Below are positions 35,540-35,879 of a stretch of 35,879 nt of DNA, piece after piece; position 1 is the first letter of the stretch, and every line of letters starts with the position of its first letter. The notes under the pieces are model-generated. The model saw only the letters and a list, made by a program, of their open reading frames with translations, was not told the origin of the DNA and did no database searches. The position numbers and the translations under genes are program-made. The stretch comes from Gemmatimonadota bacterium (GTDB lineage Bacteria > Gemmatimonadota > Gemmatimonadetes > Longimicrobiales > Gaopeijiaceae): contig JAPPNO010000018.1 of the NCBI GenBank assembly GCA_028873845.1, forward strand, positions 1 to 35,879. Reading direction: 5' to 3'.

Positions 35540-35700
35540 GCCTGGCGTCATGCCAGTCGAACACCCGCTCCATCCCCGCCGCGAGGTCGGCATTGCGCCG
35601 CGGCGGGATCACCCTGCCGACGCGCCGCCACGGTCTGATGGCGCTTCTTCAGCAGCCGCCGCACCGTCCTACGGCATATCACGTGTGCCATGACACCAGC
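35540..35700 (-). pseudogene. IS630-type transposase fragment (copy B), frameshifted
   Basis: On the minus strand HVICRRTVRRLLKKRH is followed, after a one-frame shift near 35635, by IRPWRRVGRVIPPRRNADL and AAGMERVFDW. This matches the order of conserved IS630-family transposase blocks: TVRRxLKKxxIKPWR, then WVIPPxxNADFVAxMExVL. The DDE catalytic part is absent and no terminal inverted repeats were found, so it is a dead remnant. It shares a 16-bp identical segment with copy A, 563 bp away in the same orientation. Confidence 0.6.
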
Positions 35701-35800
35701 AGCTTGCGCCGCAGAACCGCATCGCGAATCCCGCCCGCCCCCCGCTGGCCCGATTCTTCCCTGATCATACAGGGGGCACCGCCCGCCGAACCCCCCGCCC

Positions 35801-35836
35801 CTGCCATTCTGGCAGCCCACCCTGCCATTTTGGCAG
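35801..35836 (+). repeat. Twin palindromes CTGCCA-N3-TGGCAG, putative operators
   Basis: CTGCCATTCTGGCAG (35801-35815) and CTGCCATTTTGGCAG (35822-35836) are perfect palindromes with identical 6-bp arms and a 3-bp spacer, at a 21-bp period (two DNA turns). They lie 43 bp from the right window edge, so they may control a plus-strand gene beyond it. A dimeric repressor site is inferred; the regulator is unknown. Confidence 0.55.
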
Positions 35837-35879
35837 ACTAGAGGTGGTCAGTATCACGGCAGGGAATCACGTAAGTTCA

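Overview
This window is a GC-rich bacterial chromosome segment carrying mostly housekeeping genes. Gene order (murA, rimP-nusA-infB-ylxP-rbfA-truB-ribF, rpsO-pnp-M16 peptidase, ald/dut, mreBCD-mrdA-rodA, accD-folC-hisS-proS-lysA-guaA), together with a 6-bladed beta-propeller lipoprotein and a carboxypeptidase-regulatory-like protein, suggests Gemmatimonadota or a close relative. That placement is inference from synteny and protein style; no complete rRNA is present. The first ~54 bases match a conserved 23S rRNA segment on the minus strand that stops abruptly, so the left edge is probably an rRNA-associated contig break.

Layout. 47-481 (minus): a small membrane/coiled-coil protein divergent from murA. 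572-1849: murA, with Asp in place of the catalytic Cys. 1903-9205: a tightly coupled ribosome-assembly and translation operon (rimP, nusA, infB, ylxP, rbfA, truB, ribF) behind a good sigma70-type promoter and a leader terminator hairpin. 9387-10514: an accessory lipoprotein with tandem upstream repeats, sitting between ribF and rpsO. 10702-16127: rpsO, pnp, an M16 peptidase, and a one-piece alanine dehydrogenase-dUTPase fusion. 16213-21720: the rod-shape/elongasome cluster. 21757-30120: accD, folC, hisS, a small membrane protein, proS, lysA and guaA, mostly overlapping or closely spaced.

30170-32535 (minus) holds an OPT-family transporter with a coupled small lipoprotein. The right end (about 32.5-35.9 kb) is accessory and decayed. 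It holds a solitary MNT-type nucleotidyltransferase, a surface-type protein that has lost its normal N-terminus, two degenerate IS630-type transposase fragments, and a pair of identical-arm palindromes that look like operators for a gene beyond the window.

The most unusual item is the Ald-Dut fusion: all key residues of Ald and all five dUTPase motifs are intact in one 519-residue reading frame, with a well-placed internal ribosome-binding site that could also release dUTPase alone. Other points of interest are three AT-rich, rare-codon islands inside lysA that share a 7-mer, the 21-bp-period direct repeats before the lipoprotein gene, the rimP leader attenuator, and possible leaderless starts of murA and hisS with identical -10 boxes and spacing. 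No CRISPR array, prophage, complete insertion sequence or tRNA gene was seen.
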